DNA of 64,000 nt from Flavobacteriales bacterium UBA4110 (GCA_002383165.1 DFXK01000005.1:1-64000), one strand, 5' to 3'. Shown: positions 22,569 to 31,984, counted from the stretch's first letter. Notes: generated from the letters alone by a model not told the origin. Made by a program: numbers and translations.

Positions 22569-25292
22569 TTAATTTCGGTTTTTCAAAAGAATCCAGCCCG
22601 ACTTCTGCGTCCTCTGTGAAGTTGAAGACTCATTCCATTCCAAAAGATACCAGTACGAAGAAGTAGGAAGCTCCCTGCTGGCGGATTTTCCATTCCAGAT
22701 GTAGTGATTTTCCGGTGAACCTCTGAAAACGACCTTTCCATTTCTGTCATAGACTTCAAATCTGGGATCTAGTTTGGTCATTAAATCAGAATAATCTATA
22801 GAATCGTTCGCACCATCATCATTTGGTGTTATGATATTTGATATACCTATAACAGAAAAGTTTTGGGAAACGGGGCTGCAATTATCTGCAGATTTTACAT
22901 AGACCCTATAACTTCCTTTTCCATCATTGATTGGAAGTCTTGCAGGAAGTTTGTCTAAGTAAGTATATGCAGACTCTGGTATAAAATCAGTTTCCTTTCC
23001 ATTTTTTTTGATGTAAAAATAATAGCCTGGTGTTCCTTGAGATACATTAATTGTTACAGAATCTGTGCCCGACACTTCAATGGTGTTAATTGTCGGCAGT
23101 TCAAAAGTCTTAAGAAGTATTTCCGCTGGTTTATTTCTGTTATCACAATCATATATATTGGTGACAACGACATAGATTTTATTATTCGGCTTTGATGGAT
23201 AACTTTCTGTCAAAACATCTGGTATTTTCTGTGTCAAACCATAATCTGAGTAATAAGAATATGTTTTATACGGATCAGGATTTACTGTCTTAAAAGCAAG
23301 TTTAAGATTATAAATTCCTTCACCTTTATCGTCCAAACATTGCGTTTGTTCTGTATTTTTTAGTTTGATTTGGGCAATATTGACCGTCACTGTTACTTCT
23401 TCAGAATCTGGGAAAGCACCAAAACCTTCAAAGTAATATTTGAAGGTTACTTGTTCCAAAGCGCTTCCGCTTGCATCAAAGTGAACGGCGCCAGAAGCAT
23501 CCACATAAGCCACTCCTTCTACAGGTTTTTGAGAAATAAATGTTTTGGAAGTGTCTATTATAATACTCGGATCCTTTTTAAAAGCCGGAATAATGACAGG
23601 TATGCTTTTACAATTACCTATTGTATCCATATCAACAGCAGTAAACTCTGTGCACTTTAAATATTTGAAAGACTTAGTTGTAATTGGCAGCGGAGAACAA
23701 GAAGTTTTAGTCACTGTACATTTATAATAACCAAATTTACCGCCTGGATTTATAGAATAGGAGTTTCCCGGATAAGGCACATAAGAACCTACTGTATCAT
23801 CCGGACTGTAAGTCCATTCATAAATATCATAAATATCATCTACAACTAATTGCTGCCCATTTGCACAGTCTCCTGTTTTGGAAATAGCCGGAACAGAACT
23901 GAATCCTGCGAAATATCCTCCAAACCCGACATTAGTAGATCCCCCTGCTATACCCGCCGTGACAGCCTTACCGTTTTTTGATTCTACAGTAATATTTCCT
24001 TTTGCACCCAGCAAGGTATAAACCTCCCACTCGGAGCTTCCCAATACAGGATAAGGACCAAGTAAGCCTGTTTTGGTATCATTAACGTAGATATCCGCAT
24101 TCGCTTGTGCTATAATGTTAATTTTTACTTCTGAATGATTAGTTACATTTCCTTCTGAACTAGTATATACTTGGTTTTTATCAACATCACTTAGCTCTTC
24201 TATTTTACTGGGCAGAAAGCAGGAAAGAGCAGGAATAAGATTCATACCACCAGAAGCTTCTTCCCGCAATGAACTACCTGCCAGCAATTGGTAGATATAC
24301 ACATTTTTAGAAGTGGTGATATGCAAACCATAAAGATTATCTTGCACGGAGACGGGAAAATATTTTTCTGATTTTATGAAAAGAGAATCTCCTGCTTTGG
24401 AAATTGTATAATCTGGAACAGAAGACTTATTATTGTTTAAGAAAATTTGCGTATTATCATCAGTCGCTATAACCAGTGTCTGCTCCATTATAGATGGTAT
24501 TTTCCCATTGCCAGACATCACTATAAACTCTCGTCCGGTTTTTTCTACAGGAATAGACTGATCCATAAAAATATCTACACCTGTGTCTGCAATTCTTCCG
24601 GAGAAACTTCCACAGGATACACTGAGTGCTTTATCACTTGTAATTTTTGCACCAATTAATCCTTTCCCAAAATTTTGATTGTTTTCTACTTCAAAAATAT
24701 ACGATTCTCCTTTATTTAGAATTATTGTTTTTTCGGCAGACAGAGGACTAGAATCATTGGTAAAAACCAACGAAGGCTCATATCCAGATAAGGTAACTGT
24801 TGTCGAATTTTCTGTGGCTATGATACTAGCAGTATGATTAGAAATAAAAGCTTGGGTTCCAAAATTAACTTGTGGCATTCCCAGATAAAACTCTTTCCCC
24901 AGACCTGCCAATCCTTTAGACGTTACGATTTCTGCGTGATTTGTTGCGGAAAATCTAAGATTTGCAAAATATTTTTTTTCTCCGACAAGGTGCAGTCCCT
25001 TATTTAAGATTACCATCCGGTCCGACTTGTTATCTGTAATAATATATTGTCTGGGAATATCAAAAATTTCAGACTTTCCTTTGCTTATAGACTTAGTTCC
25101 TAAGAGTGTGTTTCCGTTATAAATCTTAACTTCAAACGGCACTGTTTCTTTTGTAGAAAGATAGATAGACTGATAATTACTTGGTAATGTTGTATTATTA
25201 CCCATTGGCGCAAACCAATGCTCCGTATCCATCTGCGCATATGAGTTTACCGAAATAATAAAGAATAATAAAAATAGAAATGCTTTCTTCAT
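22569..25292 (-). CDS. large T9SS type B-sorted surface protein with IgGFc-binding-like domain
   Basis: A 907-residue secreted protein. Signal peptide with Gln20 at +1; residues about 90-460 resemble the IgGFc-binding N-terminal domain (EFYLGMPQVNF; repeated beta segments); a middle beta-sandwich region follows (about 480-800, several Cys). The last about 90 residues are the type B sorting domain (ITPNDDGANDSIDY ... YDRNGKVVFRG ... GWILLKNRN), which directs export by the type IX system. The neighbour at 25351-27756 has a closely similar sorting domain and both lie on the same strand, 58 nt apart. Probably an adhesin-like or matrix protein; ligand unknown. Confidence 0.88.
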   Translation of the reverse strand: MKKAFLFLLFFIISVNSYAQMDTEHWFAPMGNNTTLPSNYQSIYLSTKETVPFEVKIYNGNTLLGTKSISKGKSEIFDIPRQYIITDNKSDRMVILNKGLHLVGEKKYFANLRFSATNHAEIVTSKGLAGLGKEFYLGMPQVNFGTQAFISNHTASIIATENSTTVTLSGYEPSLVFTNDSSPLSAEKTIILNKGESYIFEVENNQNFGKGLIGAKITSDKALSVSCGSFSGRIADTGVDIFMDQSIPVEKTGREFIVMSGNGKIPSIMEQTLVIATDDNTQIFLNNNKSSVPDYTISKAGDSLFIKSEKYFPVSVQDNLYGLHITTSKNVYIYQLLAGSSLREEASGGMNLIPALSCFLPSKIEELSDVDKNQVYTSSEGNVTNHSEVKINIIAQANADIYVNDTKTGLLGPYPVLGSSEWEVYTLLGAKGNITVESKNGKAVTAGIAGGSTNVGFGGYFAGFSSVPAISKTGDCANGQQLVVDDIYDIYEWTYSPDDTVGSYVPYPGNSYSINPGGKFGYYKCTVTKTSCSPLPITTKSFKYLKCTEFTAVDMDTIGNCKSIPVIIPAFKKDPSIIIDTSKTFISQKPVEGVAYVDASGAVHFDASGSALEQVTFKYYFEGFGAFPDSEEVTVTVNIAQIKLKNTEQTQCLDDKGEGIYNLKLAFKTVNPDPYKTYSYYSDYGLTQKIPDVLTESYPSKPNNKIYVVVTNIYDCDNRNKPAEILLKTFELPTINTIEVSGTDSVTINVSQGTPGYYFYIKKNGKETDFIPESAYTYLDKLPARLPINDGKGSYRVYVKSADNCSPVSQNFSVIGISNIITPNDDGANDSIDYSDLMTKLDPRFEVYDRNGKVVFRGSPENHYIWNGKSASRELPTSSYWYLLEWNESSTSQRTQKSGWILLKNRN

Positions 25293-25350
25293 TGGAACAA
25301 TACAGTAGTTGATACAAAAGTAAAGAAAGCATTTTATTTTATTGATACAA

Positions 25351-27756
25351 TCAATTTCTGTTTTTCAAGAGTATCCAGCCGGTGTTCTGCACACGAGTTG
25401 GGTTTCCGGATTCATTCCACTCTAGGATATACCAATAAGAAGCGGTCGGAAGCGCTCTTCCGTTAAACTTTCCGTTCCAGATAAACTTATTTTCTGTCAT
25501 TCCTTTGAAAATCAACTGTCCGTTTCTGTCATAGATTTCAAATCTGGGATTGATTTTTGTCAAAATATCTGAATAATCGATAAAATCATTGACTCCATCA
25601 TCATTAGGTGTTATTACATTTTTTTCATTAACGATGTAAAAAGTCTGTAATACAGAACCACATTGGTCTTTGACTTCAATTGTATGCTTACCTCTTGAAA
25701 CATTTTCAATAACATTAGAAGATTGCCTATTTCCATCTAGAAAATATTGATAAGAAGGTATTCCATTAGAAGCCACAATGGTGATCTTGCTGCCTTCTAT
25801 CAAAACATTATTAATAACTAAATCCAGAGCTTCCGATATTTTGACCGGTTGCTTGTAAATACATCCATTAAAACCAAGTTCTACAATGTAATTTCCAGCT
25901 GGTAGATTTTTACCATAGCGGTTGTTACTAATCGATGTTTGCAAAGGATCCGACTCCTTATACCATTTGTAGGAACTGAATCCCAAATTTAAAGCAGGAT
26001 CATAACCATCACCTGCATCCAGATCAATTGTAGTCCCTTTGCAAATAATCGTGTCTTTTAAAATCGATGATTTTTTAGGCTGTTTGAACCTCAGCTTAAA
26101 TGAAGAATAATTATCACAATAATTTCTAGGTTTTTTTATCCGGATGTAAAATGTTTTTTCAGCTTGTGTAAGACTTAGTGTTTGTGATTTACTGATTGAC
26201 GGCTTATCCGCTTTGAGCTCTGATATTCTATCATAAAATTTGACATCATTGGGATTTAGCGTTTCTGTTGTCATAAAAGCAATAAAATCATCCAGATTCA
26301 CGGTTTTACTTCCTTTGAATTCATTGTCGCAAACATCAAAAACCGGAATTGTGGCTGGCTGCTGCGGATAATTCATCTGAAGTTGAGAACCGTGATAGAA
26401 TTGTAAAGTGTAAGTGTCCGGAGTACAACTGAATGCACCAACCTTCACTGTAATATCCTGAGGATTCTGTGTAAACTCAAAATCATTATCCGGGTTAATT
26501 TTAGTTCCGGATTGAGTATAATATTCTACTGTGAAATCTCCATTAAAATTAGTGACAATCTGACCCGTAAAATTCGATAACTTCTCAACATATCTTCCAT
26601 CAAAATCGTCATCACAAATCATTATCGGAGAATTATTAATGACGGCAACGGGAGCATTTTCTACCTTAACATTACCTGCAAGTGTACATCCTGTGCTGAG
26701 CACCACTTCCAATCGGTAATCTCCCGGAACATTAGTAGTATAAAAAGTTTGACTGAGTGGCAAACCTAGACTAATATTGTCCTTGTACCAATAATATTTT
26801 GCGCCAGAATCATTAATATCAGTTGCTGGATTTTTAGGTTCTATTGTAACATTAGAACCATTACAGATAATCGCAGAATCATCTGTTTCGATAGCAGGAA
26901 TCATGTCAATATTACCGGTAAAGCTTCCAGCTTCCAAAAATACTGCAGAGTCATATTGTGAGTTTGCATTTCTGCCTTCATCTGCTATTACCAGTTTGAT
27001 GTGATATTCTTCTCCTGGATCAATCTCTGCCACTGCAGTTAGAATCTTGGTCTGCCCATTAAAATTTGTTGCACTGTCATTGCTACCAGTTTGTTCGCTG
27101 TAAAAACCTATAAATCCGTCAAAATACTTAGGGTTATCTCTGTCATTAATTGTGGTGACAGAAACCGGATCACCAGTTCCAGGAACAACAGCAATATTTT
27201 GGTAAGGATCCGTGCTGCCTTTTTTCTTTATTAGAAATGCAAAAGCATCGCTGTAGTTATAGTTTCCGGGATAGTATTCCTCAGATAAAAACATGTATCT
27301 GAAGCTGATTTTTTTGCTTAGGGTAGATTTAAAGTCAAATTCTAAAAAAGTTGCATTGGAAAGTTCCGACATTGGAAGCCTGGTTGCATCTGCAAGATCC
27401 AAATCCCCAGTCCAGCCAGAAGCGGTCGCACTCTGAACAGGCTTAGTCTTCGGTCCTGGCGCTGCTAATATATTACCTGTTGACAATATAATCCCTTCAT
27501 TCATACCGAGATTGCTTGTACCTTTGTTGAAATAGCCATAGCTTGAGTTCCCCGCTCCAAGATTCCCACCAGACACTGTTACGTTGGAAATACTTACACA
27601 GGTAAGATTTTGAGTGCCTATAAATTTATCCGCGACCAGTTGCTGAGGTGTATAGCTTGTAGCATCTACGTTGATAAATTGTCCGTTCACTTTCCCGAAA
27701 AATAAAAGCAGAAGAACGGTGATAAAAATTTTATATGAAGACAAAGAATATCTCAT
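25351..27756 (-). CDS. large T9SS type B-sorted protein with choice-of-anchor L domain
   Basis: An 801-residue secreted protein. Signal peptide with Gln26 at +1; residues about 30-275 form a choice-of-anchor L domain (GMNEGIILSTGN, LEFDFKSTLSKKISFRYMFLSEEYYP and SDAFAFLIKKKG are its marks); then Ig-like or PKD-like beta domains with Cys pairs; and a C-terminal type B sorting domain (ITPNDDGVNDFIDY ... YDRNGQLIFKG ... GWILLKNRN). It is a tandem partner of the 907-residue protein. The two share only the sorting region, so their passengers differ. Likely surface-exposed or released; function unknown. Confidence 0.88.
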   Translation of the reverse strand: MRYSLSSYKIFITVLLLLFFGKVNGQFINVDATSYTPQQLVADKFIGTQNLTCVSISNVTVSGGNLGAGNSSYGYFNKGTSNLGMNEGIILSTGNILAAPGPKTKPVQSATASGWTGDLDLADATRLPMSELSNATFLEFDFKSTLSKKISFRYMFLSEEYYPGNYNYSDAFAFLIKKKGSTDPYQNIAVVPGTGDPVSVTTINDRDNPKYFDGFIGFYSEQTGSNDSATNFNGQTKILTAVAEIDPGEEYHIKLVIADEGRNANSQYDSAVFLEAGSFTGNIDMIPAIETDDSAIICNGSNVTIEPKNPATDINDSGAKYYWYKDNISLGLPLSQTFYTTNVPGDYRLEVVLSTGCTLAGNVKVENAPVAVINNSPIMICDDDFDGRYVEKLSNFTGQIVTNFNGDFTVEYYTQSGTKINPDNDFEFTQNPQDITVKVGAFSCTPDTYTLQFYHGSQLQMNYPQQPATIPVFDVCDNEFKGSKTVNLDDFIAFMTTETLNPNDVKFYDRISELKADKPSISKSQTLSLTQAEKTFYIRIKKPRNYCDNYSSFKLRFKQPKKSSILKDTIICKGTTIDLDAGDGYDPALNLGFSSYKWYKESDPLQTSISNNRYGKNLPAGNYIVELGFNGCIYKQPVKISEALDLVINNVLIEGSKITIVASNGIPSYQYFLDGNRQSSNVIENVSRGKHTIEVKDQCGSVLQTFYIVNEKNVITPNDDGVNDFIDYSDILTKINPRFEIYDRNGQLIFKGMTENKFIWNGKFNGRALPTASYWYILEWNESGNPTRVQNTGWILLKNRN

Positions 27757-27805
27757 TTAACATAATAATAAGGATTGCAAATTTACTTCTAAATTTTATA
27801 ACAAA

Positions 27806-27834
27806 AAATCCTGCTAAAAATTTTAGCAGGATTT
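27806..27834 (-). terminator. terminator of tsf
   Basis: A 14-bp stem (27806-27819 with 27821-27834, core AATCCTGCTAAAA) is followed on the minus strand by six T. It lies 27 nt after the tsf stop. Confidence 0.85.
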
Positions 27835-27860
27835 AGTTATATTTTAAAGTAGTGTTCTGA

Positions 27861-28688
27861 TTACGCAAGAGCAACTCTTACGAATCCTGTAACTTTAAGA
27901 TCTGCGTTGATAGATTTTACATAATCAGCTACTGATACGCTAGAATCCTTGATGAAATCTTGGTGTACCAATGTATTGTCTTTGTAGAATCTCTGCATTT
28001 TACCTTTAAGGATATTATCGATAATGTTTGCAGGTTTTCCTTCTTCGATAAGTTTGTGTCTTTCGATTTCCAATTCTTTATCGATAGTTTCTTGGGATAC
28101 AGCATTCTCGTCAAGAGCGATTGGGTTCATTGCAGCAACCTGCATAGAAACAGATTTTGCAGCCTCATCTGCACCATCTACTTTAGCAGAAAGAGAAGTG
28201 ATTGCAGCAATCTTGTTTCCTGCGTGGATGTAAGCACCTAAGAAAGCACCTTGGATTGTTTCAAAAGAACCAATCTCGATTTTCTCACCGATAACACCTG
28301 TTTGCTCGATTAATTTGTCAGCAACAGTCATTCCGTGAAAATCAGAAGCTAGGAACTCTTCTTTGTTAGCATAAGTGATAGCCTGCTCTGCAAGTTCGTA
28401 AGCTAGCTCTATGAAAGCTTCGTTCTTAGCCACAAAGTCAGTTTCACAGTTCAAAGAGATTACCACACCTAAAGTGTTATCTTCATTTACTCTTGCGATA
28501 ACTGCACCTTCAGAAGAATCTCTATCCGCTCTGTTAGCAGCCACTTTTTGTCCTTTTTTTCTAAGGATATCGATTGCTTTTTCGAAATCTCCTTCAGCTT
28601 CTACTAAAGCTTTCTTGCAGTCCATCATTCCTGCACCTGTCGTGTTTCTTAGTTTTGCTACGTCTGCAGCTACTGGTGTATAAGACAT
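27861..28688 (-). CDS. tsf: translation elongation factor Ts
   Basis: The 275-residue guanine-nucleotide exchange factor for EF-Tu has the N-terminal UBA-like domain (VAKLRNTTGAGMMDCKKALVEAEGD) followed by the TDFVAKNEAF core and the dimerisation/subdomain C region near 180-250. Length normal for Bacteroidota. Unusually, rpsB is not upstream: the next gene upstream is divergent and the 245-nt gap holds a tsf promoter of its own. A strong terminator follows, so tsf is monocistronic here. Confidence 0.97.
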   Translation of the reverse strand: MSYTPVAADVAKLRNTTGAGMMDCKKALVEAEGDFEKAIDILRKKGQKVAANRADRDSSEGAVIARVNEDNTLGVVISLNCETDFVAKNEAFIELAYELAEQAITYANKEEFLASDFHGMTVADKLIEQTGVIGEKIEIGSFETIQGAFLGAYIHAGNKIAAITSLSAKVDGADEAAKSVSMQVAAMNPIALDENAVSQETIDKELEIERHKLIEEGKPANIIDNILKGKMQRFYKDNTLVHQDFIKDSSVSVADYVKSINADLKVTGFVRVALA

Positions 28689-28747
28689 AATATAGATTGT
28701 TTTTTATTTAATTTTCGGATTTTATCTCCATCACTATTTTCAGCGTG

Positions 28748-28777
28748 CAAATATAGTGAATTTTATAAAAAAAACAG
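28748..28777 (-). promoter_or_regulatory. promoter of tsf
   Basis: The minus strand has TATATTTG (rc of 28748-28755) and, exactly 19 nt upstream, CTG (rc of 28775-28777), one base from the TTG consensus. The leader would be about 50 nt. Confidence 0.55.
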
Positions 28778-28933
28778 TCATTTCATTTAATCTTAATAAG
28801 CTATAATATTGCGATAACATTAAAATTAACCCCTGCACAATGATCGTATTTTTTTATGTTAAAAAATACAACACATTACAAGATTTACTTTAATTTTACG
28901 TTTTAGTTATATTAAAGTGTTATCAAAAATATA

Positions 28934-29497
28934 ATGAAGCAGATTCTTTTACTTTTATTACTTTCTATATCGGTTAGCTCTTTTTCTCAGGTTAGTGTTT
29001 TCGAAGCAAAAAGAACCACAGATCGAGCTGTGGTAGAAAAATTCATCAGAGACAACCCAAATCATCCGGCTGTGACTGAGCTTAAACAGAAAGCACTATC
29101 TATGAAATATGGCGGCAATCCTAAGATTGCAAAACCCACTGTTACAACAATGACGGAAAATAAAATAGAAAAAACATCCAAAGTTGGAACAGCCGCCACA
29201 AAAGGTGAACCCTCCGAACAAGCAAAAAAAACCGCAGCCATCCTTACAAGCCTTTTCAATAATGACCCGAATAAAAAGGAAGCTATTGTTCAGTTTGTCA
29301 ATAAATCCAAATGTAACCTTATCATTAAAATAAGTGGAAAAAAGTTCTATAACCTTACCGTTCCTTCCAATGGACAGAACTATATCTTGGTAGACAAAGG
29401 AAGCTATAATGTATCGACTTCTATTTGTGATGCCGTTTATAATCAAAACAAAGCACTCACAAAAGATGTCATCATAACATTGAATGGTCCAAAGTAA
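28934..29497 (+). CDS. exported DUF6759-like protein
   Basis: A 187-residue protein with a signal peptide (Gln19 at +1), a short repeat-like helical segment with NPNHPAVTELKQKAL (about 38-52), a Lys/Thr-rich linker (about 60-95), and a C-terminal domain (about 98-185) matching the small lipoprotein at 20389-20835, including a Cys pair and the VDKGSYNV turn. It is periplasmic or surface-located, function unknown. The propeller-like gene follows after 20 nt, so they are probably one operon. Confidence 0.78.
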   Translation: MKQILLLLLLSISVSSFSQVSVFEAKRTTDRAVVEKFIRDNPNHPAVTELKQKALSMKYGGNPKIAKPTVTTMTENKIEKTSKVGTAATKGEPSEQAKKTAAILTSLFNNDPNKKEAIVQFVNKSKCNLIIKISGKKFYNLTVPSNGQNYILVDKGSYNVSTSICDAVYNQNKALTKDVIITLNGPK

Positions 29498-29517
29498 ATC
29501 ATTACAAATATTTCTTC

Positions 29518-30279
29518 TTGAAACTAATTAAGTTCATATTATTTTTTAGTTGCACTATTTTTTTTTCGCAAAAGAAAATTGATATCGATAGTTTACAGCT
29601 TAAAGACACTAAAGAACTTTTTGGAGATGATTACGGGAACATATACCTCTACAAGGCCAAAGATCTGAGCTTCACAAAATACGATTCAGTGGGGAAACAA
29701 CTTGGCAAGCTGATGATGACTTTTCCATACAAGGTTCAAAGTGTCAACAATCCTCTTAATATTGTGATGTTTTCCGAGAATGCTCAGGAAATCAAATTTT
29801 TCGACCAAAACCTTAATGAAATCCAGAAAATAACCCTTAGTACTACTTTCGGTTATATCTCTGCTGTTTATGCGGAAGATTTACAATTTGCCTGGATGAT
29901 AGACGACAGTAATAAAACACTGGTCCAATACAATTTCAGAAGTAATTCTGTCATCAACTCATTTCCGTTCGGAACTAATTTTCAATCTATAAAGGATTTT
30001 CTTGTTTATGAGAACAAAATTTATATCCTGAAGGAAAACACTTTTGAAGTTTACAATACAAAAGCCGATCTATTATATTCAGCAGTCATTAATAACGGTA
30101 AAAAAATTAGAAGGAGTAATGACAAAATCTTTATCTTCAGTGATAAAAAAATAACGCAATTTGACGGAAAATCTTTAACAGAAACCTTTGGCAATGCTGA
30201 CGCAAAAATTGTGGATAAAAACACTTCAGGATTTTTGGCACTCATAAAAGACAAACTATATCTTTACAACCTTAAATAA
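29518..30279 (+). CDS. exported propeller-like protein, TTG start
   Basis: A 253-residue protein that I do not recognise by name. The best start is a TTG codon at 29518, since it gives a typical signal peptide (KLIKFILFFSCTIFF) ending before Gln18; no ATG fits. The mature part is a series of about six repeated beta units with FDQNLNEIQKI, YNTKADLLYSAV and FSDKKITQFDG patterns, suggesting a beta-propeller. It lies 20 nt after the DUF6759-like gene and is probably co-expressed with it. Role unknown. Confidence 0.7.
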   Translation: MKLIKFILFFSCTIFFSQKKIDIDSLQLKDTKELFGDDYGNIYLYKAKDLSFTKYDSVGKQLGKLMMTFPYKVQSVNNPLNIVMFSENAQEIKFFDQNLNEIQKITLSTTFGYISAVYAEDLQFAWMIDDSNKTLVQYNFRSNSVINSFPFGTNFQSIKDFLVYENKIYILKENTFEVYNTKADLLYSAVINNGKKIRRSNDKIFIFSDKKITQFDGKSLTETFGNADAKIVDKNTSGFLALIKDKLYLYNLK

Positions 30280-30352
30280 TAAAAACGAACTTTGATAAAT
30301 CATAGTAAATTTATCATCAGTCATCACCCATCATTTATCAATAATAATAACG

Positions 30353-30967
30353 ATGCATATAGCTGTCACAGGAAACATCGGTGCCGGAAAAACCACACTC
30401 ACAACAATGCTGTCCAAACATTACGGTTGGGAAGCACAATTTGAAGATGTAGATCACAATCCTTATTTGGATGATTTTTATGGTGATATGTCCAAATGGA
30501 GTTTTGCACTTCAGATCTATTTCCTAGGAAGCAGATTTCGCCAGGTAAAAGAGATTCGCGAGAGCGGCAAAAATGTAATCCAAGACAGAACAATCTATGA
30601 AGATGCACATATTTTCGCTGAAAATCTTGCTGAAATGAACCTCCTATCCGAAAGAGATTTTAAAAACTATCTTTCTGTTTTTCAACTGATGAAAGACTTT
30701 GTTTCGGCACCTGATTTGCTAATATATTTAAGAGCTGATATTCCGACACTTGTAAAGCAAATCGCGAAAAGAGGAAGGGAATATGAAACCAGCATAAGCA
30801 TAGATTATCTCTCCAAACTGAATAATAAATATCAGAACTGGATAGAAAATTATAAAGAAGGCAAGCTTCTAATCATCGATGTTGATGATCTGGACTTTGT
30901 AGAAAAACAGGAAGACTTTGGCTATATCCTGGAAAGAATAGATGGAGAACTGAACGGTTTGTTTTAA
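30353..30967 (+). CDS. deoxynucleoside kinase
   Basis: The 204-residue kinase of the dNK/dCK/dGK family has a P-loop GNIGAGKTT (7-15), the QDRTIYEDAHIF (E)R motif (near 80-92) with the conserved DR, and the LID-type RGREYE segment near 143. It salvages deoxynucleosides by phosphorylating them with ATP; substrate preference cannot be told. The leader is rich in TATCA/CATCA repeats with few G. It is separate from the propeller gene by 73 nt. Confidence 0.92.
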   Translation: MHIAVTGNIGAGKTTLTTMLSKHYGWEAQFEDVDHNPYLDDFYGDMSKWSFALQIYFLGSRFRQVKEIRESGKNVIQDRTIYEDAHIFAENLAEMNLLSERDFKNYLSVFQLMKDFVSAPDLLIYLRADIPTLVKQIAKRGREYETSISIDYLSKLNNKYQNWIENYKEGKLLIIDVDDLDFVEKQEDFGYILERIDGELNGLF

Positions 30968-31026
30968 ATTATTTCGGCAATAATTTTGACAAACCTCAAA
31001 ATTAAATTGTCGATAATAATAAAACC

Positions 31027-31377
31027 ATGATTAAAGTAATTCATAATAGCAAATGTCCAAAGTCAAGAGCCATTCTGGAATACTTGGACGAAAATGATAT
31101 TAAATTTCAGATTATTGACGTTATAAAAGAACCGCTAAGTCTTTTCGAACTGAGGACTCTATTTAAAAAACTCAATAAAAAACCAAGTAAAATACTTAGG
31201 AAATCCGAAGATATTTTCAAAGAGCATTTTTCTAATTATGAAACAGTTAATGAAGAGGAAGCATTGGAAATTATCGCTAGACATCCGGAAGTAATCCAAT
31301 GCCCTATTCTTATAAAAGGAAGAATTGCGATGCTAGGCAATCCCCTGGAGAATGTAAAATTCTTTATCGAAAATTAA
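31027..31377 (+). CDS. ArsC/Spx-like reductase family protein
   Basis: The 116-residue thioredoxin-fold protein begins IKVIHNSKCPKSRAILEYL, the ArsC glutaredoxin-type motif with a single active-site Cys, followed by LRTLFKKLNKKPSKILRK and a cis-Pro CPILIKG segment near 96-102. Arsenate reductases of this family need the downstream Arg for substrate binding. Arg61 in LRKSED and Arg104 in GRIAM are candidates. No other arsenic genes are adjacent, so a general redox or Spx-like role is equally possible. A terminator follows. Confidence 0.85.
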   Translation: MIKVIHNSKCPKSRAILEYLDENDIKFQIIDVIKEPLSLFELRTLFKKLNKKPSKILRKSEDIFKEHFSNYETVNEEEALEIIARHPEVIQCPILIKGRIAMLGNPLENVKFFIEN

Positions 31378-31403
31378 AACGTAATTTTCGATATTACGTT
31401 ATG

Positions 31404-31446
31404 AAGTGTTTAGAGTCTAAACTTAGAACTAAACACTTATTTTTTT
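31404..31446 (+). terminator. terminator after the ArsC-like gene
   Basis: A 9-bp stem (AAGTGTTTA at 31404-31412 with TAAACACTT at 31430-31438) is followed by a T tract (31440-31446). A second inverted repeat, AACGTAAT / ATTACGTT, lies directly upstream at 31378-31400. Confidence 0.7.
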
Positions 31447-31465
31447 ATAATTAATTTAAAATAAT

Positions 31466-31496
31466 TTGCCTATCTGAAAAATAATTCTTTATTTTG
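31466..31496 (+). promoter_or_regulatory. promoter of rpmB-rpmG-DUF4295
   Basis: TTG (31466-31468) is followed after about 21 nt by TATTTTG (31490-31496), one base short of the TAnnTTTG form. Leader of about 30-35 nt before rpmB. Confidence 0.5.
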
Positions 31497-31534
31497 CACT
31501 CTCAAATATTCATTAGTCAAAAGAACATCGAGAT

Positions 31535-31783
31535 ATGTCAAGAATTTGCCAAATAACAGGTAAGCGTGCAATGGTAGGAAACAACGTTTCCCACGCTAAT
31601 AACAAAACGAAAAGACGTTTTGAAATTAATTTACTAGAGAAGAAATTTTATCTTCCTGAGCAAGAGAAACACGTTACTTTAAAAGTATCTGCTCACGGAT
31701 TAAGAGTTATCAATAAGATTGGTATAGAAGAAGCTATCGAAAGAGCAGCTAGAAACGGATTCATTAAAAATACGACTAAGTAA
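31535..31783 (+). CDS. rpmB: 50S ribosomal protein L28
   Basis: The 82-residue protein starts SRICQITGKRAMVGNNVSHANNKTKRRF, the L28 signature, with the usual basic C-terminal half. It is the first gene of a compact ribosomal unit. Its stop overlaps the rpmG start (TAATG), giving translational coupling. Confidence 0.98.
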   Translation: MSRICQITGKRAMVGNNVSHANNKTKRRFEINLLEKKFYLPEQEKHVTLKVSAHGLRVINKIGIEEAIERAARNGFIKNTTK

Positions 31784-31965
31784 TGGCTAAAAAAGGTAAC
31801 AGAGTTCAGGTAATTCTAGAATGTACTGAGCACAAGGAAAGCGGCGTAGCAGGAATGTCAAGATACATTACTACAAAAAATAAAAAGAATACTACAGAAA
31901 GACTGGAGCTTAAAAAGTTCAACCCAGTTCTTAAAAAGTATACTGTTCACAAAGAAATTAAGTAA
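31783..31965 (+). CDS. rpmG: 50S ribosomal protein L33
   Basis: A 60-residue L33 (MAKKGNRVQVILECTEHK, then MSRYITTKNKKNT and LELKKFNPVLKK). It lacks the paired CxxC zinc ligands and is therefore the Cys-free type. It overlaps rpmB by one base and precedes the small DUF4295 gene by 19 nt. Confidence 0.98.
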   Translation: MAKKGNRVQVILECTEHKESGVAGMSRYITTKNKKNTTERLELKKFNPVLKKYTVHKEIK

Positions 31966-31984
31966 TTTATAAAAATAATTTACA

